Positions 33,091-39,735 of a stretch of 64,000 nucleotides of DNA are shown here, one piece after another. The notes under the pieces were generated by a model. That model was not told where the DNA came from, searched no databases, and worked only from the letters and a program-made list of their open reading frames with translations. The stretch is from assembly GCA_022508535.1 (NCBI GenBank), contig JAFLUZ010000006.1, positions 35,857 through 99,856 on the forward strand. Direction: 5' to 3'. How positions within the stretch are numbered: the first letter of the stretch is position 1; each line of letters begins with the position of its first letter. Both the position numbers and the translations under genes were made by a program. The DNA is from Erysipelotrichales bacterium (lineage in GTDB: Bacteria; Bacillota_I; Bacilli_A; RFN20; CAG-826).

Positions 33091-33813
33091 TTATTCTCCT
33101 TTTCTGATGGTTGTACCAACATCTTCACCATCAACTAATTTACGAATGTTATCAATGTCATTCATGTTAAATACACGAACTTCAATATCTTGTTCTTTAA
33201 GTAATGCTACAGCAGTATTATCCATAACTTTTAGATCTCTACTTAGCATTTCATTAAATGTTAGAGTTTTAATAAACTCTGCTGATTTATCAGTTCTTGG
33301 ATCAGCAGAATAAACACCATCAACACCATTTTTAGCCATAAGTATTGCATCAGCTTCAATTTCCATTGCACGAAGAGTTGCACATGTATCTGTTGTGAAG
33401 TATGGATTACCTGTTCCACCTGCAAATACTACGACTCGACCTTTTTCTAAATGTCTAATAGCTCTTCTTCTAATGTAATATTCTGCAACAGAACGAACCT
33501 CAATTGCGCTACAAACGCGACATTCAAGTCCAACGTGTTCAAGTGCACTTTGCAATGCCAAAGCATTAATTATAGTGCCAAGCATCCCCATGTAGTCAGC
33601 AGTGCTTCTTTCAATACCAATTTGTTCAGCAAGTTTACCACGCCAGATATTTCCAGCGCCAACAACAACTGAAACTTGAATTCCTTTTTCTTTCATCATT
33701 TTAATTGCTTCTGCAACTTTATCTAAACTATGTGCCTCAAGGATTACTTTATTATCTTTATCTGCTAAAGCTTCTCCACTTAGTTTCAATACAACACGTT
33801 TATATGTGCTCAT
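33091..33813 (-). CDS. pyrH: Uridylate kinase
   Basis: Phosphorylates UMP to UDP with ATP; a hexameric amino-acid-kinase-fold enzyme regulated by GTP and UTP in bacteria. The 240-residue length is normal. Visible motifs are VVLKLSGEAL at the start, VVGAGNIWRG, DYMGMLGT, VFAGGTGNPYFTTDT, and ADAILMAKNGVDGVY. AAGGAGG precedes ATG 33813. It lies three bases upstream of frr in the conserved operon. Confidence 0.97.
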   Translation of the reverse strand: MSTYKRVVLKLSGEALADKDNKVILEAHSLDKVAEAIKMMKEKGIQVSVVVGAGNIWRGKLAEQIGIERSTADYMGMLGTIINALALQSALEHVGLECRVCSAIEVRSVAEYYIRRRAIRHLEKGRVVVFAGGTGNPYFTTDTCATLRAMEIEADAILMAKNGVDGVYSADPRTDKSAEFIKTLTFNEMLSRDLKVMDNTAVALLKEQDIEVRVFNMNDIDNIRKLVDGEDVGTTIRKGE

Positions 33814-33832
33814 AGTGTTTCCTCCTTAGTAT

Positions 33833-33859
33833 GAAAAGAACACTCAAAAAGAGTGTTCT
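33833..33859 (-). terminator. Hairpin between tsf and pyrH (weak terminator)
   Basis: Perfect 9-bp stem AGAACACTC/GAGTGTTCT with a 5-base loop. Only TTTTC follows on the minus strand, so it probably attenuates or processes rather than ends the operon transcript. Confidence 0.55.
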
Positions 33860-33864
33860 ATAAA

Positions 33865-34746
33865 TTAATTATTAATTTGACTCATTACTTCTTGAGCAAA
33901 GTCATCTTTACGTTTTTCGATACCTTCGCCAACCATGTAACGAATGAATCTAACAACTTTCATATCACGTTGTTTTAAGAAATTACCAACAGTGCATCCT
34001 GGTTCTAACAAATATTCTTGTTCAGCTAAAGTTGTTTCTGCTAATTGTTTATTGACTTTACCTTCAATAATCTTTTCAACAACTGCTTCTGGTTTATTTG
34101 CTAATTTTTCATCAGTTTTTGCAGCTTCCATTTGGATAGCTTTTTCATGAGCTAAAACTTCTGCTGGAATATCTTCTTTTGAAATGTATGATGGGTTATT
34201 AGCAGCAATATGCATTGCTAATCCTTTTGCATCATCACAAGATTTATTTACAACAACTAAAACAGAGATTTTGCCACCCATATGAATATATGTGCCAAAT
34301 CCTTCGCCTTCGTTTAATTTAACAATTTCAAAACGTCTTAAATCTAATTTTTCACCAATTTTAACTGTTGCATTAGTGAATAATTCTTTGATTTGAGCAT
34401 TTTCTTTTGCTTCTTCAACAGTAGGAATTTCATCGTGTAAAATAATACGAGCAACTTCTTCAACTAATTCTTTGAAAGCATCTGATTTAGCAACAAAGTC
34501 TGTTTCAGAGTTAACTTCAATAATAATTGCTTTACCGCAATGATCACATGATTTAACATATGTTAAACCTTCAGCAGCAATGCGACTTGCTTTTTTAGCT
34601 GCTTTAGCAATACCTTTTTCTCTTAACCAGTCACAAGCTTTTTCGATGTCGCAATCGCATTCTTCTAATGCTTTTTTGCAATCCATCATACCAGCACCAG
34701 TACGTTCACGTAATACTTTAATTAATTCGATAATAGGTTTTGCCAT
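33865..34746 (-). CDS. tsf: Elongation factor Ts
   Basis: The guanine-nucleotide exchange factor for EF-Tu. The protein has 293 residues, normal for Bacilli. The N-terminal UBA-like domain carries RTGAGMMDCKKAL and KACDWLREKGIAKAAKK. The core domain has the EF-Tu-contacting VNSETDFVAKSDAF. The C-terminal part includes HIAANNPSYIS and a closing MVGEGIEKRKDDFAQEV. AAGGAG precedes ATG 34746. It sits between rpsB and pyrH as in Bacillus. Confidence 0.97.
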   Translation of the reverse strand: MAKPIIELIKVLRERTGAGMMDCKKALEECDCDIEKACDWLREKGIAKAAKKASRIAAEGLTYVKSCDHCGKAIIIEVNSETDFVAKSDAFKELVEEVARIILHDEIPTVEEAKENAQIKELFTNATVKIGEKLDLRRFEIVKLNEGEGFGTYIHMGGKISVLVVVNKSCDDAKGLAMHIAANNPSYISKEDIPAEVLAHEKAIQMEAAKTDEKLANKPEAVVEKIIEGKVNKQLAETTLAEQEYLLEPGCTVGNFLKQRDMKVVRFIRYMVGEGIEKRKDDFAQEVMSQINN

Positions 34747-34752
34747 TTTATA

Positions 34753-35694
34753 TTACTCCTTATCTTCTGAAGCTTCTTTAGCAGCAGGTTTTCTTCTTGG
34801 TTTACGAGCAGGTTTTTCTCCTTCTTCAGCCTTTTCTTCTGCTTTTTCTTCTTCAGCTGCTTCTTCAGCTTTTTCTTCAGCCTTTAAAGCATCTGTCATA
34901 GTTACTTCTTTTTCATCTTCATCTTTTGTATATGCGACAAGGGTTTGTCCACCTTTAGCTTCAACAATAGCATCTGCTAATACAGCTAAAATTAAGTGAA
35001 CTGAACGAATTGCGTCATCGTTTGCAGGAATTGGATAGTCGACTTCTTCTGGATCAGCATTTGTATCACAAATACCAAAGACAGGGATTCCTAATTTGCG
35101 TCCTTCTGCAACTGCATTGTGTTCCATGCGTGGATCAACAACAATAATTGCGTTAGGTACTTTACGCATTTCTTTAATACCCTCTAGGTTTTTAATTAAT
35201 TTGTCTTGTTCTTTTCTTAAAAGAGCAACTTCTTTTTTAGGCATTACATCAAATGAGCCATCATCAGCCATTTTCTCTAATTCTTTTAAATGACGAATTG
35301 AGTTTGTAATTGTCTTAAAGTTTGTTAATGTACCACCTAACCAGCGGTTTGTAATGTAGAAAGAACCAGAACGGTTTGCTTCTTCGATAACTTCTTCTTG
35401 GACTTGTTTTCTTGTTCCAACGAATAAAACTTTTCCGCCTTCTTCTACAATTTTCTTTAATGCTGCATAAGCTTCTTCAATCTTTGCAACAGTCTTTTGG
35501 AGATCAATAATGTATACTCCGTTTCTTGAACCGTAAATGTATTTTTTCATTTTTGGGTTCCATCTTCTTGTTGGGTGACCAAAGTGTGCACCAGCTTCAA
35601 GAAGTTTTTTCATTGTAATGACAGGTGTTGCTTCATCAGGCATAACATCAGCCATTGTTTGTTCTTCTACAAGAACTTCCTTTTCTTCACTCAT
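34753..35694 (-). CDS. rpsB: Ribosomal protein S2 with acidic/basic C-terminal extension
   Basis: Small-subunit protein S2, 313 residues against about 245 in Bacillus. The core (about 28-250) is standard, with [50 protein letters not shown] and [11 protein letters not shown]. There is an N-terminal addition of about 25 residues and a C-terminal tail of about 60 residues made of Glu/Ala/Lys repeats that ends in a basic Arg-Lys-Pro stretch. ATG 35694 is chosen with GGGAGGA upstream; the frame runs further into a structured leader. It heads the rpsB-tsf-pyrH-frr operon. Confidence 0.95.
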   Translation of the reverse strand: MSEEKEVLVEEQTMADVMPDEATPVITMKKLLEAGAHFGHPTRRWNPKMKKYIYGSRNGVYIIDLQKTVAKIEEAYAALKKIVEEGGKVLFVGTRKQVQEEVIEEANRSGSFYITNRWLGGTLTNFKTITNSIRHLKELEKMADDGSFDVMPKKEVALLRKEQDKLIKNLEGIKEMRKVPNAIIVVDPRMEHNAVAEGRKLGIPVFGICDTNADPEEVDYPIPANDDAIRSVHLILAVLADAIVEAKGGQTLVAYTKDEDEKEVTMTDALKAEEKAEEAAEEEKAEEKAEEGEKPARKPRRKPAAKEASEDKE

Positions 35695-35743
35695 TTTCGA
35701 GTCCTCCCTTTTGTTTGTTCCTCCACCACTTCGAACATCATCC

Positions 35744-35819
35744 CTCAAACATAAAGCACCCGTGTGCGTTTGAGACGTGGACTATGAATCCATGGTGTGT
35801 GTAGTCCTGAATGCTCAGG
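35744..35819 (-). promoter_or_regulatory. Structured 5' leader of rpsB
   Basis: On the minus strand there are three successive hairpins: CCTGA/TCAGG, GGACTA/TAGTCC (sharing two G with the first), and CTCAAAC/GTTTGAG with an inner GCAC/GTGC. They lie between the promoter and the rpsB ribosome site. Position and structure suggest autogenous control by S2. I cannot match it to a named leader family. Confidence 0.5.
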
Positions 35820-35827
35820 CTTTAAAT

Positions 35828-35856
35828 ATTGTATCATAGTAAGTATTACTATGCAA
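35828..35856 (-). promoter_or_regulatory. rpsB operon promoter with palindromic spacer
   Basis: On the minus strand, -35 TTGCAT (35851-35856), a 17-base spacer and -10 TACAAT (35828-35833). The spacer is almost wholly a perfect inverted repeat CATAGTAA/TTACTATG (35835-35853, 3-base centre), an operator-like arrangement. Confidence 0.6.
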
Positions 35857-35870
35857 TTGTTTTTTAGTGG

Positions 35871-35903
35871 CAAAAATAAAAATGCAACTGACCACAATTG
35901 CAT
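35871..35903 (-). terminator. Terminator of the 35926-36309 gene
   Basis: Minus-strand stem ATGCAATTG/CAGTTGCAT (one G-U, 4-base loop) followed by a T-rich tract. Confidence 0.8.
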
Positions 35904-35925
35904 CTTATTTTTTGGATTAAATTTA

Positions 35926-36309
35926 TTAATTTTTTTGTCTTCGTATATAACTTCCTAAAGAAATACCTGAAAGAATCATACCAATAACAATGTTTATAAG
36001 CAAAGAACGAACATAAGCATCACTATTTAAAGCTGCTGCAAAAGTATATCCTTCTATTGCGGCATAAATTGCGGTACAAATAAGCTCCGCTATTACAATA
36101 TCAACGATAGTAATGATTCCTGCCATGACATATTTATAACTTGAAAAATCATCATAGTTTATTTTTGTATAAACGATGATAAATAATATCCCCATACCTG
36201 CTCCAGCTATACCAGCAATAAAGCCGACAAAATTAAGTAAAATCCAGCCGACCACTCCTCCAAATGAAGCTAAGAATCCTAAAAAAGTCCCTTTTATTCT
36301 ATTTGACAT
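35926..36309 (-). CDS. Four-helix membrane protein, paralogue of 36841-37317
   Basis: A 127-residue membrane protein with four helices and no recognised family. It is clearly paralogous to the gene at 36841-37317. Both begin MSN(R/K)(I/L)KGT, share FIIVYTKIN / FIIVYSKIN and IVIAELICTAI / IVVAELICVAI, and end in a Gly-rich last helix. ATG 36309 is chosen with GGAGGAAATAG upstream, the same layout as its paralogue; the frame extends 16 codons further. Its promoter has a normal 17-base spacer, unlike the poly-G promoter of the paralogue. Confidence 0.7.
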   Translation of the reverse strand: MSNRIKGTFLGFLASFGGVVGWILLNFVGFIAGIAGAGMGILFIIVYTKINYDDFSSYKYVMAGIITIVDIVIAELICTAIYAAIEGYTFAAALNSDAYVRSLLINIVIGMILSGISLGSYIRRQKN

Positions 36310-36328
36310 TTCTATTTCCTCCAACAAA

Positions 36329-36357
36329 ATAATACTCTCTATAAATGTTTTTTTCAA
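36329..36357 (-). promoter_or_regulatory. Promoter of the 35926-36309 gene
   Basis: On the minus strand, -35 TTGAAA (36352-36357), a 17-base mixed-sequence spacer and -10 TATTAT (36329-36334). It is the fixed-length counterpart of the poly-G promoter at 37339-37368. Confidence 0.65.
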
Positions 36358-36378
36358 TTAAACACTTTTTACAAATTC

Positions 36379-36404
36379 AAAAAAAGCACAGTGCATACTG
36401 TGCT
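36379..36404 (-). terminator. Terminator of the 36416-37317 operon
   Basis: Perfect 8-bp stem AGCACAGT/ACTGTGCT with a 4-base loop and a run of seven T on the minus strand. Confidence 0.88.
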
Positions 36405-36415
36405 CCGTAAAAATA

Positions 36416-36841
36416 CTATTTCCTTTTCTTTCTATCTTTCAAAGCTTTAAATGTTCTTTTTATTGCTTCTTTTTGTTTTAATGGATGATATTTATTGCTG
36501 AAAACAACTCGCAAAGAAGTTTTTTGTTTAGTTAAAATATATATCTCTTTCGTTATAAAGGTTGATATTCCAATTCTTTTAATATCAGTAAATGGTATTT
36601 CAATAACTGTACCTAAATATTTTGCATTAAAAACATCAATATCAAACAGATAGATGGTGTCATTTTCAAACGCTAACACAAAATGACTTGTGCTAGATAA
36701 ATCTTCACTAATCGCAGCCCCAATTAATCCACCCCAATAATAAGCACTAGGATTTGGTGCCTCGTGGCAAATTAATAAATCACTGTCTTTAACTAAATTT
36801 GTTGCTTTGATTTGTTCAAAAAGTTTAGTAAAATCCGCCAT
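36416..36841 (-). CDS. Small PH-like domain protein
   Basis: A 141-residue soluble protein without membrane helix or signal. Alternating beta strands (HFVLAFENDTIYLFDI, VIEIPFTDIKRIGIS, KEIYILTKQKTSLRVVF) followed by a C-terminal basic helix (KQKEAIKRTFKALKDRKKRK) suggest a bacterial PH-like fold that could sit on the membrane surface. Its ATG shares one base with the stop of the upstream membrane gene (TAATG), so the two are made together and share the poly-G promoter. The function is unknown. Confidence 0.7.
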   Translation of the reverse strand: MADFTKLFEQIKATNLVKDSDLLICHEAPNPSAYYWGGLIGAAISEDLSSTSHFVLAFENDTIYLFDIDVFNAKYLGTVIEIPFTDIKRIGISTFITKEIYILTKQKTSLRVVFSNKYHPLKQKEAIKRTFKALKDRKKRK

Positions 36842-37317
36842 TATTCTGCCTTGTCTTCTTTTACTTCTTCATCAGCTGATTTTTCTTCAGCAGTACCAGT
36901 TTTTACTCTTTTGTGAGATGTGTTAATTGTCTTTCTATTCTTAGAAAAGATATATCCACCTAAACCGATAGCAGCAAATACGACACCAAAGATAACATCT
37001 TGAGCTATACCTGCCATAACTTCATTATTTTCTAATGCTGCACTTAAACTAAGATTATATTCAGCACAAAGAATGGCAACGCAAATAAGTTCTGCTACAA
37101 CGATTTCAACAATACTAGCGACTCCTGCAATAATGTATTTGAATTTTGATGTATCAGCTGGGTTTATTTTTGAGTACACGATAATGAATAAAACTCCCAT
37201 AAGAATAGCAGCAATACCAGCAACTACCCCTAATCCAACATAGAGTAAAATCCATAATGCTACACCGCCAAGTGAAGCAGCTAGTCCCAATAAAGTTCCT
37301 TTTAATTTATTTGACAT
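36841..37317 (-). CDS. Four-helix membrane protein behind a poly-G promoter
   Basis: A 158-residue protein with four transmembrane helices at about residues 7-30, 31-52, 62-90 and 100-125, then a charged tail (about 125-158) rich in Lys and Glu. It is paralogous to 35926-36309 but has this longer tail. GGAGGAAATAAAAA precedes ATG 37317. It is the first gene of a two-gene operon with the PH-like protein. Its promoter spacer contains ten G, so its expression may switch. It occupies the place between rpsB and xerC where Bacillus has clpQY and codY. Confidence 0.75.
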   Translation of the reverse strand: MSNKLKGTLLGLAASLGGVALWILLYVGLGVVAGIAAILMGVLFIIVYSKINPADTSKFKYIIAGVASIVEIVVAELICVAILCAEYNLSLSAALENNEVMAGIAQDVIFGVVFAAIGLGGYIFSKNRKTINTSHKRVKTGTAEEKSADEEVKEDKAE

Positions 37318-37338
37318 TTTTTATTTCCTCCTTGAAAT

Positions 37339-37368
37339 ATAATACCCCCCCCCCGAGATTTTTGTCAA
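37339..37368 (-). promoter_or_regulatory. Promoter with 10-G spacer tract (candidate phase-variable switch)
   Basis: On the minus strand, consensus -35 TTGACA (37363-37368), an 18-base spacer of which ten are an unbroken G run (C at 37345-37354) against the -10, and -10 TATTAT (37339-37344). An 18-base spacing should be active; a change of one to three G would strongly alter it. Confidence 0.75.
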
Positions 37369-37436
37369 TTGAGTGGGGCTATTATTCTTATTGTCTATAT
37401 TTATTTTAAAACGACATAACTATTTACTCAAGTTAA

Positions 37437-38369
37437 TTATTTTTTCTTTTTTCTAGCTCTTGGATGAGCTTCCATATATTCATATTTCATTGCTTCCGTT
37501 GTGACATGAGTATAAACTTGTGTCGTTGAAATTGATGAGTGACCAAGCATTGATTGAATAGTTCTTAAATCTGCGCCACGTTCTAAGAGATGCGTTGCAA
37601 AAGTATGTCTTAACATATGAGGATGTAAATCAAGAAAGACACCAGTTTTCATTTCAATTTGTTTTAAAATGTATTCTAAACCTCTTGTAGTCAATTTTTC
37701 TCCTTTGTTATTTAAAAAGAAAGTTGCAGGCAACTCCTCTTTGTTAGATTGCATGAGTAAAGTTGCTCTCAAATTTTTTAAATATTTTGTCATTGCATCT
37801 TTTGCAACTTGTGAAAATGGCACTAATCGTTCCTTAGAGCCTTTACCTAAAACCTTAATAATACGATTAGTAAAATCAATGTCTCCGACTTCTAAATTAA
37901 TTAATTCAGAGGCACGTAACCCTGAAGCATAGAGCAACTCCAATATTGCTTGATCTCTTTGCTGCAAATTATCTGTTCTTTTCATATTGGCTTTTAATAA
38001 TTTTTCAATTTCATCTTCATACAAAACTTTAGGATAAGCAATATCCGGTTTAGGCGAATTGATGGCCAAAAACGGATTATATTTGATATATTTGTTTTCT
38101 TCTAAAAAACCATAAAAACTTCGTAAGCCACTAAGTCTTCGTTTTATCGTTCTTTTAGAAACATTAGTTCCTCTTTCATAACTCAAAAATGAACGAATAA
38201 AGAAAGTATTTATTTTCAAAGGATTAACTTTTTTATCATAAGCAAAATTATAAAATTTTTTGATATCACGTAAATAGCTATCGATAGTTTTCTCTGAATA
38301 TCTTTTTTCTAAGCGTAAATAATTGGTGTAAGATGAAATTTCATCAGTCTCTGGTAAGGCCTTAATCAT
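37437..38369 (-). CDS. xerC: Tyrosine recombinase XerC
   Basis: A site-specific recombinase that resolves chromosome dimers at dif. The 310-residue length is normal. The N-terminal SAM-like domain occupies about 1-95 and the catalytic domain about 110-300. Catalytic residues are visible as ASGLRASEL (Arg), a Lys in the GKGSKERLVP hairpin, HMLRHTFATH (His, Arg), GHSSISTTQVYTH (His and the nucleophile Tyr). ATG 38369 is preferred with AGGTG upstream; the GTG three codons earlier is part of that site. It overlaps trmFO by eight bases. The topA-trmFO-xer order favours XerC (CodV) rather than XerD. Confidence 0.92.
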   Translation of the reverse strand: MIKALPETDEISSYTNYLRLEKRYSEKTIDSYLRDIKKFYNFAYDKKVNPLKINTFFIRSFLSYERGTNVSKRTIKRRLSGLRSFYGFLEENKYIKYNPFLAINSPKPDIAYPKVLYEDEIEKLLKANMKRTDNLQQRDQAILELLYASGLRASELINLEVGDIDFTNRIIKVLGKGSKERLVPFSQVAKDAMTKYLKNLRATLLMQSNKEELPATFFLNNKGEKLTTRGLEYILKQIEMKTGVFLDLHPHMLRHTFATHLLERGADLRTIQSMLGHSSISTTQVYTHVTTEAMKYEYMEAHPRARKKKK

Positions 38370-39651
38370 TAATATCACCTAACCATTTATCAAGAGCCTC
38401 CAAAGCCTCGTATGATAGTTCAATTTTTTCCTTCTTCTCTTCGCGTTTTAGTATCCCATAATTAGCGTTCATTGGAGCAAAACTAGATGGTGCGCAAATA
38501 GACAAATAATTCAAAAGAGCTCCAATCATTGTATTGATTGGTGGAACATTCTCTTCTAAATCGTTAATGCGCCGCAAAACATTCATACCAGCAATAATAC
38601 CCGTCGCAGCAGATTCAACATATCCTTCGACGCCTGATAATTGTCCTGCTATAAAAATGTTATTACATTTCTTTAATGACAAATCTTTATTTAAATGTTT
38701 AGGTGCACAAATATAAGTGTTGCGATGCATTAAACCATATCTTACAAATTTAGCATTTTCTAAACCTGGTATTAAAGAAAAAACACGTTTTTGCTCTTTA
38801 TATGTTAAGTTAGTTTGAAAACCTACCATATTATATAAACTTCCAATAACGTTATCTTGGCGAAGTTGCACTACAGCAAAAGGACGATCTTCTGGTGTTC
38901 TTCTTAAACCCATTGGTTTTAGAGGCCCATAACGCAAAGTTTTTTCTCCTCTTTTCGCCATTGCTTCAATTGGCATACAACCTTCAAAATATTTTTTATC
39001 AAAATCATGCAATTTTGCTAATTCGGCGTTAATTAATTCATTGTAAAATATTTTATATTCTTCTTCATTCATTGCGCAATTAATGTAACTATTATCACCT
39101 TGCTCATATCTTGATTTAAAATATGCTTTATTAAAATCAATGCTATCTTTTTCAATTATTGGAGCGCAAGCATCAAAAAATGAAAACATTTGGTCATTAG
39201 TCATTTCTTGAAGTTTATCAATAATGCTCTGACTTGATAATGGTCCAGTAGCGACAATGATGTAAGCATCTTCATCAAGCGAAGAAAATTCTTCATTATG
39301 AAAATGTACTAGTGGTGATTCTAAAAGTTTATCGGTGATTTGTTTAGCAAATAAATCGCGATCAACTGATAAGGCATTACCAGCTGGAACTTGTGTTTTT
39401 GAAGCTATCTCCATTGTAAGGCTTCCCATATGACGCATTTCTTCTTTTAAAAGGCCACATGCATTATCTAAGTTGTTTGACTTTAAGGAATTAGAGCATA
39501 CGAGTTCAGCAAAGAAACTAGTGTGATGTGCGCCAGTTGTTTTATTAGGGCGTTGTTCATATAACTCAACTTCTATTCCATGTCTTATAAGATAATATGT
39601 TGCCTCTACCCCAGCAAGACCTGCTCCGACAACAATAACTTTTTTCTTCAT
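38362..39651 (-). CDS. trmFO: Folate-dependent tRNA m5U54 methyltransferase
   Basis: Methylates U54 of tRNA using methylene-tetrahydrofolate and FAD, the Gram-positive alternative to TrmA. The 429-residue length is normal. The FAD loop VVGAGLAGVEATYYL opens the protein. The family-specific blocks are VCSNSLKSNNLDNACGLLKEE with its catalytic-type Cys, MKPMGLRRTP-like GPLKPMGLRRTPEDRPFAV, and IFIAGQLSGVEGYVESAATG. GGTGA precedes ATG 39651. It lies between topA and xerC as in Bacillus. Confidence 0.97.
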   Translation of the reverse strand: MKKKVIVVGAGLAGVEATYYLIRHGIEVELYEQRPNKTTGAHHTSFFAELVCSNSLKSNNLDNACGLLKEEMRHMGSLTMEIASKTQVPAGNALSVDRDLFAKQITDKLLESPLVHFHNEEFSSLDEDAYIIVATGPLSSQSIIDKLQEMTNDQMFSFFDACAPIIEKDSIDFNKAYFKSRYEQGDNSYINCAMNEEEYKIFYNELINAELAKLHDFDKKYFEGCMPIEAMAKRGEKTLRYGPLKPMGLRRTPEDRPFAVVQLRQDNVIGSLYNMVGFQTNLTYKEQKRVFSLIPGLENAKFVRYGLMHRNTYICAPKHLNKDLSLKKCNNIFIAGQLSGVEGYVESAATGIIAGMNVLRRINDLEENVPPINTMIGALLNYLSICAPSSFAPMNANYGILKREEKKEKIELSYEALEALDKWLGDIND

Positions 39652-39666
39652 AAAATCACCAAAAAC

Positions 39667-39675
39667 ATTATAGCA
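39667..39675 (-). promoter_or_regulatory. Extended -10 promoter of trmFO
   Basis: Minus-strand TG-C-TATAAT (TATAAT at 39667-39672), 16 bases upstream of ATG 39651, with the GGTGATTTT ribosome site following. It lies just after the topA terminator, so trmFO-xerC has its own start. Confidence 0.55.
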
Positions 39676-39699
39676 TAACTTCGCATAATCTAAAGTTAA

Positions 39700-39735
39700 A
39701 ACAAAGAAAAAGAGAACTATTTCGAAGTTCTCTTT
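39700..39735 (-). terminator. Terminator of topA containing the topA stop codon
   Basis: A 10-bp perfect stem AAAGAGAACT/AGTTCTCTTT with a 7-base loop. The TAG stop (39717-39719) spans the second arm and the loop, and a T-rich tract follows on the minus strand. Confidence 0.82.

Noticed and set aside
33833..33859. Full terminator separating tsf from pyrH
   Set aside because: The stem is strong but the T-tract is only four T followed by C, and the four-gene order is a well-known operon; I keep it as a weak attenuator or processing hairpin.
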